From NCBI GenBank assembly GCA_026129765.1, contig JAHCHP010000003.1, forward strand, positions 124,001 to 188,000: a DNA stretch of 64,000 nucleotides. The letters are read 5' to 3'. Each line of letters opens with the position of its first letter. The first letter of the stretch is position 1. Below the pieces are notes generated by a model. That model ran no database searches. It was not told the origin of the DNA and saw nothing but the letters and a program-made list of their open reading frames with translations. Made by a program: the position numbers and the translations under genes. Shown here one piece after another: positions 10,715 through 19,855 of this stretch. Source of the DNA: Fimbriimonadia bacterium. Its GTDB lineage: Bacteria > Armatimonadota > Fimbriimonadia > Fimbriimonadales > GBS-DC.

Positions 10715-13700
10715 ATGAACACCAGACAAAAACAGAGCAGGCACTCTGCAGGAGCATCTCTGCCCTCTACGATCTGGCAGGGAGCATTCTTTTCAGCGCA
10801 TAGTCTTGCCAGGGTCAACCGGGAGTTGGTTCAAGCGCTTCTGGAATTAGACCCTGAATGGGACGTAGGGTTGCTCGCTATCGAGAATGGCGAGGTTATC
10901 GACCATGCGCTGTCTCATCCTCTGCAGTCGCGAGCGTTGTTGCGTGATGTGCCGCCGGGTCCACAGACCTCTCATTGGCAGGTCATGGTTCGTCATCAAT
11001 TCCCGCCGGATTGGAGCGCGCTGCCCGACCGCCATATCGCGATTCAGCCGTGGGAATTTGGCGCGCCTCCCATCGATTGGGTTCAAGCGATTCGCGACCG
11101 AGGACTGCATCTGTGGGTTCCCAGCCATTTTGTGCGGGACTGCTACCAGCAAGGCGGAGTTCCAGCAGAACAGATCACCGTTGTGCCGAATGGTATCAAC
11201 TTCAAGCAGTTTCATCCCGGTCTCAAACCACTCAGCCTGAAGTCGGTGGGACAAAGCAATGTCCCGCGTCAAAGCTTCAAGAACCGTTTCAAATTTCTTT
11301 ATGTGGGAGGTTCCATCAAACGTAAAGGGATCGACCTTTTGATGAAGGCATACAAGAACGCTTTTCCATCCTCGGAAGAAGTCCTGTTGATTGTCAAAGA
11401 TTTTGGCGTCAACGATGTTTATGCCGGTCAGAACTACCAGGCGGAACTAAATGAGTGGGCGAAAGACCCCGACGCCCCTCCCCTGCTTTACATCCCAGAA
11501 ACGCTTTCTGAGCGCGATTTAGCATCGCTTTACACGGCTGCAGACTGTTTGGTTCATCCTTACCGGGGCGAAGGGTTTGGGCTGCCTATTGCGGAAGCGA
11601 TGGCGTGCGCGCTGCCTGTGATCGTCACCGAGTTTGGCGCATGCCTTGATTTCTGCAATTCTGAAAATGCCTATTTTCTACCGGCGAAGCGCGAGGCATT
11701 ATCTCACGTGGGCGGATGGGAGTTGTCGGGCGAACCCTTCTGGGCGTCGCCTTCGGAAGACGCGCTGACGGAGCGGCTGCGCGAGATGGTTCAGAATCCG
11801 CAACAGGCAAAACAGCGTGGCGTAATGGCTTCCCAACAAATACAAGAATGTTTTAGTTGGCGGCATGCCGCGCAAATCGCCAGCGAATCGCTGAGGTCCT
11901 TCGCGAAAACGATCCAGACTCCCATCACGTTTTACGATTTGGGGCAGGCGCGTTTACAATTGGATGACGCGGACGGCGCTCTCGCGTTGTTTGGAAAAGC
12001 GACCGATCAAAACCGCAGCGACTCCCGCTCGTATGCGGGCGCAGTCAATGCGCTCCTGAGGCAGAACCGTTGGGACGAAGCAGAAAGACTGCTCTATACC
12101 GCACTGGATAAGTTCCCTCATGAGCCGCGCCTCACCGCGATGCACTCCTGGTTCATGCTCTATACGGAACAGGAAACGGAAGCCTGGAAAATCGCGCAAA
12201 AGCTGATGCAGACCGGTTTTCAAGAGGATTCTTGGCTAAAAGAAGTTGTGTTGCCTTTACGCGACTTTTTTGTCTGCACACTCTCTGAAAAAGGCGCGAA
12301 AGACCCAGACACCAAAAAGATTGTCGCCGCGCTGGAAACCTATCTCAAACGGCATGGCATTGCGATTCCCCATGAAGCGGTCGGCGCGCGAATCACGCTT
12401 TGCATGATCGCCAAAGACGAGGCGGATATGCTGGCGGACTGCTTGGAAAGCGCGCGCGGTTGTGTGGATGAGATTATTCTGGTGGATACCGGTTCCAGCG
12501 ACGACACCATTGCGGTGGCACAACGTTATGGCGCAAAAGTCTTTCATCACCCTTGGAGCAACGACTTTTCAGAGGCGCGCAATGTGTCGCTTCAGCACGC
12601 CACAGGCGATTGGATTTTATGGTTGGATGCCGACGAACGGTTGACGCCGCGAACCGCCACGATCATTCGCGAAGGCGCGCGCCATCCCCAGTTCACTGCC
12701 TTCTATTTGGAGATTCTGAACATTCTGGACAAAGAATCGCCACAGGATCATTTTGTCCATCGGGCGGTGCGCTTCTTCCGGCGAATGTCCTATGTTCAAT
12801 GGGAAGGGCGCATGCATGAGCAGGTGTTACCTGTCATCCAGGCGCATGGAGGCAAGGCTGCCAACCTGCAGAACGCGCAAATCTTGCATCTGGGTTATGA
12901 AAAGAGTTTGATGGAGCAGCGCGGCAAGAGCCAGCGCAATGTGGAGATTCTGCAGAGGACTCTGGACGAGTCGCCCCAAAACGCTTTCCAACAGTTCAAT
13001 CTGGCGAATACATTTTATAATCAGGGTGATTATGAACGCGCGCTGCCGCTGCTGGCGGAAGCATGCGAGCAGATTCACCCGCGCGAGGATTATGCCCCGC
13101 TCGCCTGGAGCCAATGGATCACCTGTTTAACCATGCTCCAGCAGTTTGAAGAGGCGCAGCAAGTCTACCAAAAGGCGATGGCGCGGGGCGTGGAACATCC
13201 CCTCATGCTGTTTGCCTATGCGCAGACCTGCCTCTCTTTGGGGAACTATTCGGAGGCGCATCGAGCCTTGCAAACACTGCGCAAACGCGCTGTCCAGTTG
13301 GGGTTGTTGAGTTCGGACGGCAAGCAATTGTTGGCTTCCAGCGGTTATGTCGGCGATCCCTATGTGGTGACCTACAAATGGCATTTTGCGATGGCGCGCG
13401 CATTAATTGGTTTGGAGCAGATGGAGGAAGCCGAAAGCCAACTGCGCCAAGCGATTGAGATTCGCGAAGATTATGCGGAAGCGCGCTATTTGCTGGCGGA
13501 AATGCTGAGAAGGAAACGGCGTCCAGAGCAGGCGGATAAGCATTATGAAGCGGCCTTACGCGCATCGCATATTCGTCTCCAGGCGATGAAAGACGCCGCG
13601 AATATGTGGTGGGAGTTGCAGCGTTATGAGCGCGCTTTGCCGTGGTTTGCGCGTTTGGCGAGCGTAGAACCCCAAGAGGAGACGTGGTGGCATCGCTGGG

Positions 13701-14149
13701 TATATTGCGCGGAACAGGCATCTGACCGCCAAGCCCAATGCGAGGCATTTGAGTTCTTGGAAGCGCTCCAGAAGCCTTTAAGCGCAAATGTGCATATCAA
13801 CTGGGGGCGCGCTTTGTGGGAACTGGGCGATTATGAGAACGCGCTGACCCACTTTGTGCGCGCAGTGGAGACCGACCCGCTGGACCCGAACGCGCTCTTT
13901 AATGCGGGCGACGCGCTCTACAAGATAGGCGCATTCCACGAAGCGGCGGAAATCTATTCCCACGCGCTGGAGATCGATTCCAAGAATACGCAGGGCTGGT
14001 TTGTTTTGGGGAATTGTTATTTCCGCATGGGGGTCTACGATGCGGCGCAAATCGCCTTTCAACAGGCATTAAAGTATGACCCTGCGCATCTGCCTGCCGC
14101 TCAGAACTTGATCTTGGCAGAGGAGATGATCCGCGCCACCGCGGCTTAG
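10715..14149 (+). CDS. GT4-GT2 double glycosyltransferase with TPR repeats
   Basis: A 1144-residue fusion. Residues 1-400 form a GT-B glycosyltransferase family 4 module: FLYVGGSIKRKGIDLL, then YRGEGFGLPIAEAMACALPVI with the paired glutamates of retaining enzymes. A short TPR-like helical stretch follows (about 410-530). Residues 559-730 are a GT-A family 2 module: TLCMIAKDEADMLADCLES, VDTGSSDDT, and the metal-binding WLDADERLTP at about 635. The remaining 400 residues are TPR repeats. It probably makes or decorates a cell-surface glycan, adding two sugars by different mechanisms; donor and acceptor are unknown. No signal peptide or membrane span is visible, so it should be cytoplasmic. Confidence 0.85.
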   Translation: MNTRQKQSRHSAGASLPSTIWQGAFFSAHSLARVNRELVQALLELDPEWDVGLLAIENGEVIDHALSHPLQSRALLRDVPPGPQTSHWQVMVRHQFPPDWSALPDRHIAIQPWEFGAPPIDWVQAIRDRGLHLWVPSHFVRDCYQQGGVPAEQITVVPNGINFKQFHPGLKPLSLKSVGQSNVPRQSFKNRFKFLYVGGSIKRKGIDLLMKAYKNAFPSSEEVLLIVKDFGVNDVYAGQNYQAELNEWAKDPDAPPLLYIPETLSERDLASLYTAADCLVHPYRGEGFGLPIAEAMACALPVIVTEFGACLDFCNSENAYFLPAKREALSHVGGWELSGEPFWASPSEDALTERLREMVQNPQQAKQRGVMASQQIQECFSWRHAAQIASESLRSFAKTIQTPITFYDLGQARLQLDDADGALALFGKATDQNRSDSRSYAGAVNALLRQNRWDEAERLLYTALDKFPHEPRLTAMHSWFMLYTEQETEAWKIAQKLMQTGFQEDSWLKEVVLPLRDFFVCTLSEKGAKDPDTKKIVAALETYLKRHGIAIPHEAVGARITLCMIAKDEADMLADCLESARGCVDEIILVDTGSSDDTIAVAQRYGAKVFHHPWSNDFSEARNVSLQHATGDWILWLDADERLTPRTATIIREGARHPQFTAFYLEILNILDKESPQDHFVHRAVRFFRRMSYVQWEGRMHEQVLPVIQAHGGKAANLQNAQILHLGYEKSLMEQRGKSQRNVEILQRTLDESPQNAFQQFNLANTFYNQGDYERALPLLAEACEQIHPREDYAPLAWSQWITCLTMLQQFEEAQQVYQKAMARGVEHPLMLFAYAQTCLSLGNYSEAHRALQTLRKRAVQLGLLSSDGKQLLASSGYVGDPYVVTYKWHFAMARALIGLEQMEEAESQLRQAIEIREDYAEARYLLAEMLRRKRRPEQADKHYEAALRASHIRLQAMKDAANMWWELQRYERALPWFARLASVEPQEETWWHRWVYCAEQASDRQAQCEAFEFLEALQKPLSANVHINWGRALWELGDYENALTHFVRAVETDPLDPNALFNAGDALYKIGAFHEAAEIYSHALEIDSKNTQGWFVLGNCYFRMGVYDAAQIAFQQALKYDPAHLPAAQNLILAEEMIRATAA

Positions 14150-14164
14150 TGAGAACTTCACGCC

Positions 14165-14228
14165 GTCATGATTATGCGCGGGATTCCAGCTTTTGAAAAG
14201 CAGAACCGTTCGCTGCGCTCAGAATGAC
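14165..14228 (-). repeat. 64-bp composite MITE-like repeat, copy 1
   Basis: It starts GTCAT and ends ATGAC, contains a GCGGGATTCC half and a TTCGCTGCGCTCAG half, and matches the copies at 16267, 23408 and 36381. The rest of the 14150-14341 gap holds a GC-rich hairpin (CCTTCCCC at 14242 pairing with GGGGAAGG near 14267) with a short T run after it, which could end transcription of the glycosyltransferase. Confidence 0.65.
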
Positions 14229-14341
14229 CTCGTGGGCTGCTCCTTCCCCTTGTTTACAGGGGGAAGGCTGGGAAGGGGGTTGTTTTTTGGGCAAAATCCT
14301 TCCGCGCGCTTCCCCCGCAAATAAGGGAACCGGTTTCGCAT

Positions 14342-14971
14342 TTACTCCGTGCCTAATCCCTTGAAGACCACGCCTGCCAGCGCGCCGCCTACCAACGGAC
14401 CGACTAAATAGAGCCAGAGGTTCTCAAAACCGCCTCCGCCCATCATCGCATGGGAAAGGGTCGCGCCAATACCGACCGCGGGATTAAACGCGCCGCCAGA
14501 GATTGCGCCGCCCGCAAACGCCGCCACCACAATGGTTCCGCCAATCGCTAATCCATAGAACGAGTTGCCCTGCGTGCCTTTCGCGGTCGCGACATTTAGC
14601 ACTACAAAAGCCAGCATGAACGTATAGAGCAATTCTACCGCTAATGCCTTAGAAACCTCGATACCCTCGCCCGGCGCGATGCCGACCGATTTGCCTGCGA
14701 TCCAGCCTGCAACAAGGAATGCCATCAGCGCGCCCAATATCTGCGCGACCCAATAGCTGACCATCTCGGCGGGAGTCATTTTCCCCCGCAACATGATGGC
14801 TAAAGAGACTGCCGGGTTATAATGCGCTCCTGAAATATGACCGCCTGCATAAACCGCGACCATCAGCGAGAAACCGATGACCAGAGGCGCCATCGGGACT
14901 GCCTGAGCGACCACTAAACCAATCGCCAACATAAACAGAAACGAGCCTATAAATTCAACCGCTAACTTCAT
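14342..14971 (-). CDS. Aquaporin-family (MIP) channel
   Basis: 209 residues with six membrane spans and two half-helices carrying NPA boxes: HYNPAVS (NPA at 52-54) and FNPAVGIG (NPA at 163-165). Aquaporins pass water or small neutral solutes across the inner membrane. In most members an arginine follows the second NPA and lines the selectivity filter; here that place is Val166, so the pore should be less polar and substrate choice cannot be read from the classic rules. The start has an upstream GAGGTG-type ribosome site. It lies downstream of the TlpA-like gene on the same strand, but a terminator separates the two. Confidence 0.88.
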   Translation of the reverse strand: MKLAVEFIGSFLFMLAIGLVVAQAVPMAPLVIGFSLMVAVYAGGHISGAHYNPAVSLAIMLRGKMTPAEMVSYWVAQILGALMAFLVAGWIAGKSVGIAPGEGIEVSKALAVELLYTFMLAFVVLNVATAKGTQGNSFYGLAIGGTIVVAAFAGGAISGGAFNPAVGIGATLSHAMMGGGGFENLWLYLVGPLVGGALAGVVFKGLGTE

Positions 14972-15014
14972 CTGTTCACCTCCATGTTATTTAGAATGAG
15001 CCTGTTGGATAGAA

Positions 15015-15049
15015 AAAAGGGCAGACCCTGAAAATGGCTCTGCCCTTTT
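15015..15049 (-). terminator. Terminator after the TlpA-like gene
   Basis: An 11-bp perfect stem (AAAAGGGCAGA with TCTGCCCTTTT) followed on the minus strand by a T run. It lies just past the stop codon of the TlpA-like gene at 15060. Confidence 0.88.
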
Positions 15050-15059
15050 GTTGTTTCTG

Positions 15060-16151
15060 TTAGTCTTTTTTGGACTTGAACATCTCAAGCCGTTCTTCCA
15101 TTTCTTTCATGACTTGGGGTTCCACGCCGCCTTTTTGTTTGGCTTTAGCGATGGCATCCGTTTGAATTTCTATCGCTTTGCTAACGTTTCCTTTCTTGTA
15201 ATGCGCCACAGCGAGCGTGTCCAAGAGATACGGGTCATTTCCCTTACTTACATCGACCGCGCGTTCCGCGATTTCAAGCGCGAGGTCATAATCGGGCGAT
15301 TTCAAGCTCATCTCATCGCCGACGATATTCCAAGCGAGCATATTCAGACCCATCGCGTTGCTCTTGTACGCGCCATTCATCAATTTGCGCGCATAGTCGT
15401 AAGCGGCGGGTTCGTCGTTCTGCAGGAGCAGATTATATTTCAAGCCCGCCAGCTGATTCTCCATAGCGGGATCGCCTGCCATCAGTTTATCCAATTCGCC
15501 GATGGCTTCTTTGCTCTTGCCTTGCTGAAGCAGGGTTTGAATTTTGCCGAACGCTGCCTCGCGTTTCTTTTCGGCTGCCTGCTCTTTCGATCGCTCTTGA
15601 GCGAATTTTTTCGCGTTGAAAGTGCCAGCAACCACTTGCCCCAGCGCTTCATCCAGCCCAGACATCGGATGACCGATCCAGGCGATTCTGCCGTTCTTAT
15701 CCACAATAAAGGCGGAGGGAATACCGTTTTCGCCCGCCGCTTCCATCCACGTTTTAGCCATCACGCCGTCCACGCCATCCATCGCGACGGTATAATCCAT
15801 TTTCGCGCCCATATCTTTGACGAAAGAAGCAACTTTCGCCTGGTAGGCGGTGCTTTTATCGCCGCGCTGGTTTTCCCAAATGCTGACACCGATAAAAGTG
15901 GCTTTTCCTTTATACTTCTTTTGCAATTCAGTCAAGTGGGGAATAGAGACCCGGCAGGGACCACACCAAGTCGCCCAAAACTCGACCACGTACACTTTTC
16001 CGGGCGCAAAGGATTTAACCGGCGCGCCTTTTGCCCATTTGACCACTTTCAGGGGGGGCGCTTTATCTCCCACATTCAAAGTGCCGGCATGCGCTCCACT
16101 CATCAGAGAGACGCCCATCGCCAACAGAGTCATCGATAGAAAACGATGCAT
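15060..16151 (-). CDS. Exported TlpA-like thioredoxin with TPR tail
   Basis: 363 residues. The signal peptide covers residues 1-22 (cut near AHAG). Then comes a TlpA/ResA-type thioredoxin fold with the redox motif WCGPC at 62-66, the cis-proline region NGIPSAFIVD at about 138-147, and the final GHPMS strand. Such proteins act as thiol-disulfide reductants outside the cytoplasm, for example in cytochrome c maturation or repair of exported cysteines. The second half (about 200-363) is charged and helical with TPR-like repeats, which suggests protein-protein contact. No cytochrome maturation genes are near. It has its own terminator downstream and a repeat-filled gap upstream. Confidence 0.88.
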   Translation of the reverse strand: MHRFLSMTLLAMGVSLMSGAHAGTLNVGDKAPPLKVVKWAKGAPVKSFAPGKVYVVEFWATWCGPCRVSIPHLTELQKKYKGKATFIGVSIWENQRGDKSTAYQAKVASFVKDMGAKMDYTVAMDGVDGVMAKTWMEAAGENGIPSAFIVDKNGRIAWIGHPMSGLDEALGQVVAGTFNAKKFAQERSKEQAAEKKREAAFGKIQTLLQQGKSKEAIGELDKLMAGDPAMENQLAGLKYNLLLQNDEPAAYDYARKLMNGAYKSNAMGLNMLAWNIVGDEMSLKSPDYDLALEIAERAVDVSKGNDPYLLDTLAVAHYKKGNVSKAIEIQTDAIAKAKQKGGVEPQVMKEMEERLEMFKSKKD

Positions 16152-16266
16152 TTTTCCTCCTCAAAACCGCTTTTAACACGGCTTTCTATGCGCGATTATA
16201 CCTGTTTTTAGGGTAATTTTGTTTCAAGAATTACTTTGGGGAATGGGTGGAGTCTTAAAACCTGCT

Positions 16267-16332
16267 GTCATTTCTGCGAACAAGGGAATTTAGACTTGGA
16301 AAAGCAGACCCATTCGTTCCGCTCAGGGTGAC
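16267..16332 (-). repeat. 64-bp composite MITE-like repeat, copy 2 (degenerate)
   Basis: It starts GTCATTTCTGCG and ends GCTCAGGGTGAC, the same two-part design as the copies at 14165, 23408 and 36381 but more diverged. It lies in the 560-base gap 16152-16711, which holds no gene. Confidence 0.6.
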
Positions 16333-16392
16333 AGCCTTGTAGGGACGCGCCTGTGTGCGCGCCCTCTAACCTATCTCGCTAACCGCTTTCTT

Positions 16393-16526
16393 GCCCCCGA
16401 ATGAATTCAGGGGCTATCCAACGAAGCCTGCTCAAGCAGGCTCAAAGGCAGTTGTCGGCGCGTTTTTCGCAGCCCGTTTTAACGGGCTTGGTCTTTATCA
16501 GACCCCGAATTCATTCGGGGGATAGC
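16393..16526. repeat. Cluster of four palindromes
   Basis: There are four hairpins in 130 bases: CCCCGAAT-GA-ATTC(A)GGGG (16393-16414, one bulge), AGCCTGCT-CA-AGCAGGCT (16425-16442, perfect), AGCCCGTT-TT-AACGGGCT (16471-16488, perfect) and CCCCGAAT-TC-ATTCGGGG (16503-16520, perfect). The outer two are inverted copies of one another, including a flanking CTATC. The design resembles REP-like repeats. A related pair is at 42566. Confidence 0.75.
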
Positions 16527-16683
16527 AAGGGCAATCTCCATACAGAGATTTAGAGACACCTTCACGCAGGCGCGCCCGTAAGTCGTTATGCCGAACGAAG
16601 CGAACGGGTCTGCTGTTTTTTAACGGCGAAGACAGAGCTTCGCCCTCCAACTCGGAACATACCCAAATCACTCAAGAATCGTC

Positions 16684-16689
16684 TATAAT
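16684..16689 (+). promoter_or_regulatory. -10 box and ribosome site of the 16712 gene
   Basis: TATAAT at 16684-16689 with no clear -35. A strong AGGAGG (16701-16706) lies 5 bases before the ATG at 16712. Confidence 0.5.
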
Positions 16690-16711
16690 CTATGTTAGAG
16701 AGGAGGTCATT

Positions 16712-17149
16712 ATGACAAACAGAGTCTTCAGTTTCAAGGCGTTAATGATAGTGATGATCTGCGCGTTTGCTCTGGGTATTTTCGGGCATGCGCAATTAGA
16801 CAAGTTGCTCAAAGGCGGCGGCATTGCGGTCGCGGTGGATAAATTCGGACCGGAGATCAACAAAGGCATCAACCGTCTCACGGGCGATAAAAACCTGAGC
16901 CACCAGCAGGCGACCAAAGTCGTGCCGATCTTAAGCGTTGGACAGGGCGAAGCGGTCGGCGCGGTGCAAGTGGCAGGTCCCAAGAAGCAGGTTGACCAGG
17001 TGAAAGCGGTGCTTCAGGTCGAAGGCAAAGTCGACTTCATCGGCGGCATCCGCTTGCGCGCATTGGTTCCTATTTCAGCGCGTTCCGTCAGCAATGTGAA
17101 GCGCGTTCCGGGCGTTGGCGTGAGCGCAATCGTCGATATCCGGCTTTAA
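16712..17149 (+). CDS. Small secreted protein of unknown function
   Basis: 145 residues. A signal peptide-like start (VFSFKALMIVMICAFALGIFGHAQ) is followed by a compact alpha/beta domain with GPKKQVDQVKAVLQVEG and IGGIRLRALVPISAR. The Gly-, Val- and Lys-rich mature part has no cysteine and no motif I can name. The end (GVGVSAIVDIRL) overlaps the last 4 bases of the convergent gene at 17146. A good ribosome site and a TATAAT box support it as a real gene. Likely periplasmic or extracellular; no function assigned. Confidence 0.75.
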   Translation: MTNRVFSFKALMIVMICAFALGIFGHAQLDKLLKGGGIAVAVDKFGPEINKGINRLTGDKNLSHQQATKVVPILSVGQGEAVGAVQVAGPKKQVDQVKAVLQVEGKVDFIGGIRLRALVPISARSVSNVKRVPGVGVSAIVDIRL

Positions 17150-19710
17150 TCGTCGTTCATATCAGGCGCGAGACGCAGCTTTAGTTGCTTCAGCCCCTTC
17201 CCGTGCGCGCCCGCAAAGTGCGCCGGGTAAGGGGTTTCTGCGCCTTTCACCGCATGCCACAAAATGCGGTTCATCAAATCTTCCTCTGCCGCATCGACGC
17301 GCTCCAAAGGCAGCTCCAAACTTTTGACCGCCCAATACCGTTCCGCAGGCGTCAACTCGCTCAAGGGTTTGTTCATCTCATTGAGCGGCACTTGATTGGG
17401 AAGGCAGAGGTACGGTTTCAGGTTGGGCTTGACAGTGAAGCAGTCGGTCATGAGCGGCGACATGGCGTCCATTTGGTTCATGGGCGGCAAACCTAACATG
17501 CGCTGAATCGTATGCAGCACCGACGTTTGATTGTAGAATTGGCTAACGAGCGCGCCGCGTTTTGTGTAGGGACTGATGACCAAACAGATCGAGCGATGAC
17601 CATCCACATGGTCGAATCCATCCTGAGGATCATCTTCGTTCACAAAGATACAGGTCTTTGCCCAATAGCGGCTTTTGGAGATGGCTTCCACGATTCTGCC
17701 CAGCGCGAGATCATTGTCCGCCACCTGCGCCCGCGGGGTAGGCGCGCCGGGACCTGTTCCCGAGGTGTGATCGTTCGGCAGGTAGATAATCACTAAATTC
17801 GGAAAGCCTCCATTCTTCTCATATTCCCGAAACTCTTCTAAAAATTTCTCGGCGCGCAACACATCGGGAATGCGCATGTTCCAGCCGATGGAGTGAGGCG
17901 CGGTGTAGCGGCGCAAGTTGTCGATACCGATATTATGGGTGAAGGTGATTTTGTTGGTTTTGCCGATATAATCTTGGTAAATCTGCTCCCAAGTGGCGTT
18001 CGCGGGAACCGGCTCCGTATAGTCCATCTCACCATAGTTTCGGAACGAAAGTCCGTGAGCCAACACATTATCCCACAAGAAGCCCGAAGAGGAGTAGGTA
18101 AGCGGGTCATCGCCAAAGGTATAGCTGCGCGTGAAACCGCCAAACGCCTTTTCTAAGTGGTCTGTAACGTTGCCTTCGGTCGCCCACGAATGACCGTCCG
18201 CCGACAAAACGCCATTACAGTAGTAGTTATCCAACAGCACAAACTGCTCTGCCAGCGCGTGGTGATTGGGCGTCACTTCGCGTCCAAAGATACAAAGCGA
18301 GGGATCACGCCTGCCCCGCGTCATATCTCCGAACAGTTGATCATAAGTGCGGTTTTCTTTGATGATATAGACCACATGCTCAAAGACGGAGGGTTCGCCT
18401 ACCTTCGCAGGCACAGGGACTGGCTTTTTGCCACTCACGGCGCGTTCTCGCGTTTTCAAGATTTGCGGCACGCGGGCATCTTCCCGCACCTGTTTGGTAT
18501 AGGCTGCCAAAGCGCGCGAATCGGGCAGGGCAACCTTCTGGACGGTTCCTAAATAGTCGTATACTTTGCGCCCTTTTTGGTCCGGTTTTTCCGCGCGCGA
18601 ACCCAGCCCTTTCACATTCGCGACGAAAAGCGTCTCTTTGTGAATCCGAACGCCGCCTGGATACCAAGCGGTGGGGATGAACCCTTCGACGCGGCTCTTA
18701 TCGCCCAGCGTGATGACCGCAACCGCATTATTACCGCCGTTCGCAACATAGAGCGTTTTCCCATCCTGACTCAGCGCGAGCGCGTTCGGCGCGCTGCCGA
18801 AGGGCAGCTTCTCGTCCGGGCGAGTCGAAAGAGTTTCCACCACTTTTGCGGCAGGGAGATCGATCACGCTGATGGTGTCAGAATTGGCGTTCGCCACATA
18901 GAGGCGTTTACCGTCAGAGCTCAACTCCATTTCAGAGGGATGCAGGTCGGTATCAATATGCGCTGTTTCTTGTCCCGCTTCTAAATCAATCACAGAGACG
19001 GAACCGCTGCTGCCCACGCCGCGCTTGTCCACTTTCACATCGGAGCCAGCCGATTTCGCGGTGAGGTCGCCCTGCACCGGTTTTCGCCCGCCCCAGTTGG
19101 AAACGTAAGCCGTTTTTCCATCGGCGGACAGTTCGATATCAAAAGGAGCGATCCCGGTGGGAATCTCGCGAACTAATTTGCCCGTTTCCAGGTCAATCAC
19201 GCCCATCGTATTATTGATGGAGAGGCAGACATAGGCGCGCTTCTCATCGCGGCTCAGCGCGATTCCACAGGTGTGCGAGTTGCCTGAGCCGCCCGGTCCG
19301 GACAGGTCAATCGCCTGTTTCCAGCTCATTTGCCCATCCACGCCGACTTCCGCGATATGCAGTTTGTTCTGGGCAGTCGTGGCATAAACCCGTTTTCCGT
19401 CCGCGCTGATCGCGATCCCATGCATCGAGCCGCCGCCCGTGGGGAAGCGAAGTTCTTGGATCAGTTTCCAGGGCGCGACCGAAATCGCGAGAAGACCGCG
19501 ATTATCCTTCACATAGACCCGCTGTCCGTCTGGCGCAACGATGAGATCGACAGGTCTGCCCGGAAAGGAGACGCTTTCGCCTGCAGGGCGCAGGCTTTGA
19601 CCGGTTGTGACCAGATGCGTATCCCCTTTCTGCGGACCAACTGGGGACTGCTTTTGGGATAAAATGATAAGCAATCCTGCCGAAATGAGTAAGAAACGCG
19701 CTATTTGCAT
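17146..19710 (-). CDS. Exported YncE-like propeller with phosphoesterase domain
   Basis: 854 residues with a signal peptide (ARFLLISAGLLIILSQK). Residues about 45-410 are YncE-type seven-bladed beta-propeller repeats, each with a variant of LSxDGKxxYVAN. Residues about 440-780 are a phosphoesterase of the phospholipase C/acid phosphatase superfamily: VVYIIKENRTYDQLFGD carries the metal-binding Glu and nucleophile region, then HALAEQFVLLDNYYCNG, SADGHSWATEG, and FVNEDDPQDGFDHVDGHRS. This architecture is known as a bifunctional YncE/alkaline phosphatase-family protein. It should hydrolyse a phosphoester outside the cytoplasm; the substrate is unknown. It is a single-gene unit, convergent with the small secreted protein gene. 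Confidence 0.85.
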   Translation of the reverse strand: MQIARFLLISAGLLIILSQKQSPVGPQKGDTHLVTTGQSLRPAGESVSFPGRPVDLIVAPDGQRVYVKDNRGLLAISVAPWKLIQELRFPTGGGSMHGIAISADGKRVYATTAQNKLHIAEVGVDGQMSWKQAIDLSGPGGSGNSHTCGIALSRDEKRAYVCLSINNTMGVIDLETGKLVREIPTGIAPFDIELSADGKTAYVSNWGGRKPVQGDLTAKSAGSDVKVDKRGVGSSGSVSVIDLEAGQETAHIDTDLHPSEMELSSDGKRLYVANANSDTISVIDLPAAKVVETLSTRPDEKLPFGSAPNALALSQDGKTLYVANGGNNAVAVITLGDKSRVEGFIPTAWYPGGVRIHKETLFVANVKGLGSRAEKPDQKGRKVYDYLGTVQKVALPDSRALAAYTKQVREDARVPQILKTRERAVSGKKPVPVPAKVGEPSVFEHVVYIIKENRTYDQLFGDMTRGRRDPSLCIFGREVTPNHHALAEQFVLLDNYYCNGVLSADGHSWATEGNVTDHLEKAFGGFTRSYTFGDDPLTYSSSGFLWDNVLAHGLSFRNYGEMDYTEPVPANATWEQIYQDYIGKTNKITFTHNIGIDNLRRYTAPHSIGWNMRIPDVLRAEKFLEEFREYEKNGGFPNLVIIYLPNDHTSGTGPGAPTPRAQVADNDLALGRIVEAISKSRYWAKTCIFVNEDDPQDGFDHVDGHRSICLVISPYTKRGALVSQFYNQTSVLHTIQRMLGLPPMNQMDAMSPLMTDCFTVKPNLKPYLCLPNQVPLNEMNKPLSELTPAERYWAVKSLELPLERVDAAEEDLMNRILWHAVKGAETPYPAHFAGAHGKGLKQLKLRLAPDMNDD

Positions 19711-19772
19711 GATTTTTGTTTCCTTAAAATCCGCCGTTGTCCTGCCTTAAAGGGTGATGCATACAATTGTTG

Positions 19773-19829
19773 TGGGGCAGTCCTATGTGTCTGCCCAGAA
19801 ACCGGGCGCACACGCAGGTGCGCCCCTAC
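19773..19829 (+). repeat. GC-rich dispersed repeat, copy 1
   Basis: It reads CCTATGTGTCTGCCC, a 7-base variable part, then GGGCGCACACGC and GCGCCCCTAC. A near copy is at 42631. Shorter relatives lie at 16341, 23519 and 36505. Confidence 0.55.
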
Positions 19830-19855
19830 GACACACGTTCACTGAATGGGTGCGT

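Noticed and set aside
15048-16139. Plus-strand frame (363 codons) opposite the TlpA-like gene
   Set aside because: Antisense shadow; the minus-strand protein has a signal peptide and WCGPC, this one is Phe/His-rich with no motif.
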